From: Candidatus Endomicrobium embiratermitis
GTDB taxonomy: Bacteria; Elusimicrobiota; Endomicrobiia; Endomicrobiales; Endomicrobiaceae
Length of the DNA: 64,000 bases
Reading direction: 5' to 3'
NCBI GenBank assembly: GCA_009781315.1
Contig: WQYI01000001.1
Span: 310,001 to 374,000 of the forward strand
Positions within the stretch are counted from its first letter, which is position 1. Every line of letters starts with the position of its first letter. The position numbers and the translations under genes were made by a program. The notes beneath the pieces were generated by a model that searched no databases, was not told where the DNA came from, and was given only the letters and a program-made list of their open reading frames with translations. This document shows, piece after piece, positions 62,711 through 64,000 of this stretch.

Positions 62711-62912
62711 TTTATATTCCTTCCTTAAAAAAATATTTATGCACAATATGCTAAAAATAGAGAAATAGACTTTTGCTGAAGGTTTTGGCGATATTACTCT
62801 TCATGGGATTTTGACATAAAAAAAACTTCCACAACTTATCATCGTGAAAGACTGTAAGAATTTAATTTCTCAATCTCAAAAAATGCTGATTTTTCAATAA
62901 ATTTTAAAAATA

Positions 62913-62990
62913 TGGGGTGGACGACGGAACTTGAATCCGCAACCTTCGGTTCCACAAACCGACGCTCTAACCAATTGAGCTACGCCCACC
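62913..62990 (-). tRNA. tRNA-His (anticodon GTG)
   Basis: Acceptor GTGGGCG/CGTCCAC with the extra 5' G (G-1) opposite C73. Anticodon stem TCGGT/ACCGA with loop TTGTGGA, and T-loop TTCAAGT. CCA is encoded. Confidence 0.95.
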
Positions 62991-62999
62991 AACTATGAA

Positions 63000-63029
63000 G
63001 ATAAAGTGAAGAGTAAAACGTGGAATTTA
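63000..63029. repeat. Single-arm heptamer run (E22) beside tRNA-His
   Basis: GATAAAGT GAAGAGT AAAACGT GGAATTT, GAAAAGT-family units with no second arm. The remaining inter-tRNA sequence to 63153 holds no gene that I can support. Confidence 0.5.
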
Positions 63030-63153
63030 TTAAATAAAATATTTTAGCGAAGTATTTTGGATTTAGACGAGTAAGAGGCGAAGAAAGTTTGCAATTGAAA
63101 AGCAAATGACTGAGCCTATGACGAAGTATAAATTCAAAAGACGAAGCCAAAAC

Positions 63154-63226
63154 GTCTCCGAGGTGAGTTGAACACCTAACCTACTGCTTAGAAGGCAGTT
63201 GCTCTATCCAATTGAGCTACGGAGAC
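63154..63226 (-). tRNA. tRNA-Arg (anticodon TCT)
   Basis: Acceptor GTCTCCG/CGGAGAC, anticodon stem CTGC/GCAG with loop CTTCTAA, T-loop TTCAACT. CCA is not encoded. Confidence 0.93.
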
Positions 63227-63254
63227 TCTCGCATACGTTAACTTAAGGATTGGA

Positions 63255-63283
63255 ATTATAGCAAAATGAACCTATGCAGTCAA
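63255..63283 (-). promoter_or_regulatory. Promoter of tRNA-Arg (and perhaps tRNA-His)
   Basis: Minus-strand TTGACT, 17 bp, TATAAT with extended TGC before the -10 (-35 at 63278-63283, -10 at 63255-63260). Confidence 0.8.
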
Positions 63284-63291
63284 ATTTAGAT

Positions 63292-63320
63292 TTGCAAAAA
63301 ACTCTCATTTTTTGTATTAT
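63292..63320 (+). promoter_or_regulatory. Promoter of the second ndk
   Basis: TTGCAA, 17 bp, TATTAT (-35 at 63292-63297, -10 at 63315-63320), giving a leader of about 90 nt. Confidence 0.6.
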
Positions 63321-63351
63321 ATCAAAAATCAATTTATCGTGCGGCAACCGA

Positions 63352-63389
63352 TTGCGGCGTAATGATTTTTTATAACGCTGCAATTTTTT
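63352..63389 (+). terminator. Terminator hairpin inside the ndk leader
   Basis: TTGCGGCGT pairs with ACGCTGCAA (9 bp, one G-U), followed by TTTTTT, 28 nt before the start codon. Only the ndk transcript crosses it, so it may act as an attenuator. Confidence 0.55.
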
Positions 63390-63417
63390 ATGCGCTGCCT
63401 ATAAAAGGAGAACTAAA

Positions 63418-63942
63418 ATGGCAATAGAACAATTATTAATTCTAATTAAACCCGACGGAATTAAAAAATCTTTAACGGGAAATATTCTGACTAAACTTTC
63501 AGAAGCAAGAATGGTCATCATAGGCGCAAAAGTCGTTAAAGTAAGCAAAGAACTGGCGGAACAGCATTATTATCATTTAAAAGACAAGCCGTTTTTTAGC
63601 GAGCTTGTGGATTATATACAGGGAAAACTTTACGGCGAGCCGTGGGACAGAGTTCTTGCTTTCGTATATCAGGGCGAAGACGCGATAGCCAGAATGAGAA
63701 AAATAGCGGGCGCCACAAACCCTGAGGAAGCAGACCCAGTTTCGATAAGAGGCGCATACGGCAGAATTACAACCAAAGGCGTTTATGAAAACGTCGTTCA
63801 TTGCTCGTCGGACGTCAGCGAAGCGGAAAGAGAAATAAAACTTTGGTTTAAACCTGAGGAAGTAGTAAAAGAAATGGGAAATAACCTGTATCCTACAAAA
63901 GAAGTCATAACGCCTAACAAAAAAGAAATAGTCTGGTCGTAA
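63418..63942 (+). CDS. ndk: Nucleoside diphosphate kinase (second, longer copy)
   Basis: 174 residues. LILIKPDGIKKSLTGNIL (about 7-24) and the phosphorylated His in YENVVHCSSDVSEAEREI. The central GATNPEEADPVSIRGAYG is closer to the usual motif than in the first copy. There is an insertion around KLYGEPWDRVL (about 69-79) and a C-terminal extension of about 25 residues. AGGAGAAC ribosome site. The two copies are not recent duplicates. It may be a distinct NDK-like subfamily. Confidence 0.88.
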   Translation: MAIEQLLILIKPDGIKKSLTGNILTKLSEARMVIIGAKVVKVSKELAEQHYYHLKDKPFFSELVDYIQGKLYGEPWDRVLAFVYQGEDAIARMRKIAGATNPEEADPVSIRGAYGRITTKGVYENVVHCSSDVSEAEREIKLWFKPEEVVKEMGNNLYPTKEVITPNKKEIVWS

Positions 63943-64000
63943 AGTTGCGCGCAGTACGCCCGTAAAGCTTGTCAGTTGTTTATAACAACCGGGGGCAAGG

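Noticed and set aside
62747-62912. Possible small gene or transposase remnant
   Set aside because: All frames are short and interrupted; FDIKKTSTTYHRERL ends at a stop and shows no family I recognise.
63943-64000. A possible RNA or gene start at the right edge
   Set aside because: Only 58 bases remain; a weak TTGTT/AACAA stem is visible, but nothing can be called.

Overview
The window looks like one stretch of chromosome from an AT-rich, anaerobic, fermentative Gram-negative bacterium. Lipid A genes, BamA, TamB, LolC/D and OmpH show an outer membrane. The LpxC-FabZ fusion, the hydrogenase-maturation genes, the ETF/acyl-CoA dehydrogenase set and the overall gene order make me favour Elusimicrobiota (Endomicrobium- or Elusimicrobium-like). 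That placement is an inference from gene content, not a computed result. Almost everything is on the minus strand, so the layout reads from high to low coordinates.

Layout: 1-10.8 kb, envelope biogenesis (tamB, mscL, then bamA-ompH-lpxD-lpxC/fabZ from its own promoter). 10.9-15.4 kb, lysS-lolC-lolD-ilvE. 15.6-19.4 kb, a truncated DUF192 gene, a plus-strand membrane sensor-like gene, a lipid A acyltransferase with a small lipoprotein, and a DUF362 ferredoxin protein. 19.6-23.8 kb, smc behind two small unknown genes, one with a histone-H1-like basic tail. 24.0-27.4 kb, a three-gene set (epimerase, serine palmitoyltransferase-like, GNAT) that fits bacterial ceramide synthesis. 27.5-34.4 kb, hypE, hypD, LOG, hypC, a TPR/HEAT lipoprotein, hypF and hypA, without hypB and interrupted by a MITE. 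34.5-38.0 kb, a ferredoxin-type EtfA, EtfB and acyl-CoA dehydrogenase. 38.1-44.8 kb, the fatty-acid operon yceD-rpmF-plsX-fabH-fabD-fabG-acpP-fabF-rnc. 44.9-47.7 kb, icd-ndk-ackA. 47.9-49.5 kb, a TMTC-like membrane protein. 49.5-58.4 kb, tRNA-Leu-tig-clpP-clpX-lon-aminotransferase-serA. 58.7-64 kb, a FadL-like porin, an AT-rich accessory patch (GH26-like lipoprotein, small secreted protein, HTH-like protein), tRNA-His, tRNA-Arg and a second ndk.

The most striking non-coding signal is a set of about twenty intergenic elements. Each has two inverted arms, and each arm is usually four degenerate tandem units of exactly 7 or exactly 8 nt. The 7-mer elements often carry one or two small perfect hairpins in the centre (TTTCGG-CTTTG-CCGAAA type); the 8-mer elements usually carry a CAACGGC-type centre. 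At least five unrelated unit sequences share this architecture. The elements sit between co-directional genes, reach into stop codons and have been translated into the N-termini of HypE and HypF. A second interspersed family has GTCAT...GGATCC-type ends, and a 273-bp MITE with 32-bp terminal inverted repeats sits between the LOG gene and hypD.

Several promoters with consensus-like -35/-10 boxes and 17-bp spacing can be read by eye. Two leaders (ahead of tRNA-Leu/tig and ahead of the second ndk) contain intrinsic-terminator hairpins, which suggests attenuation.
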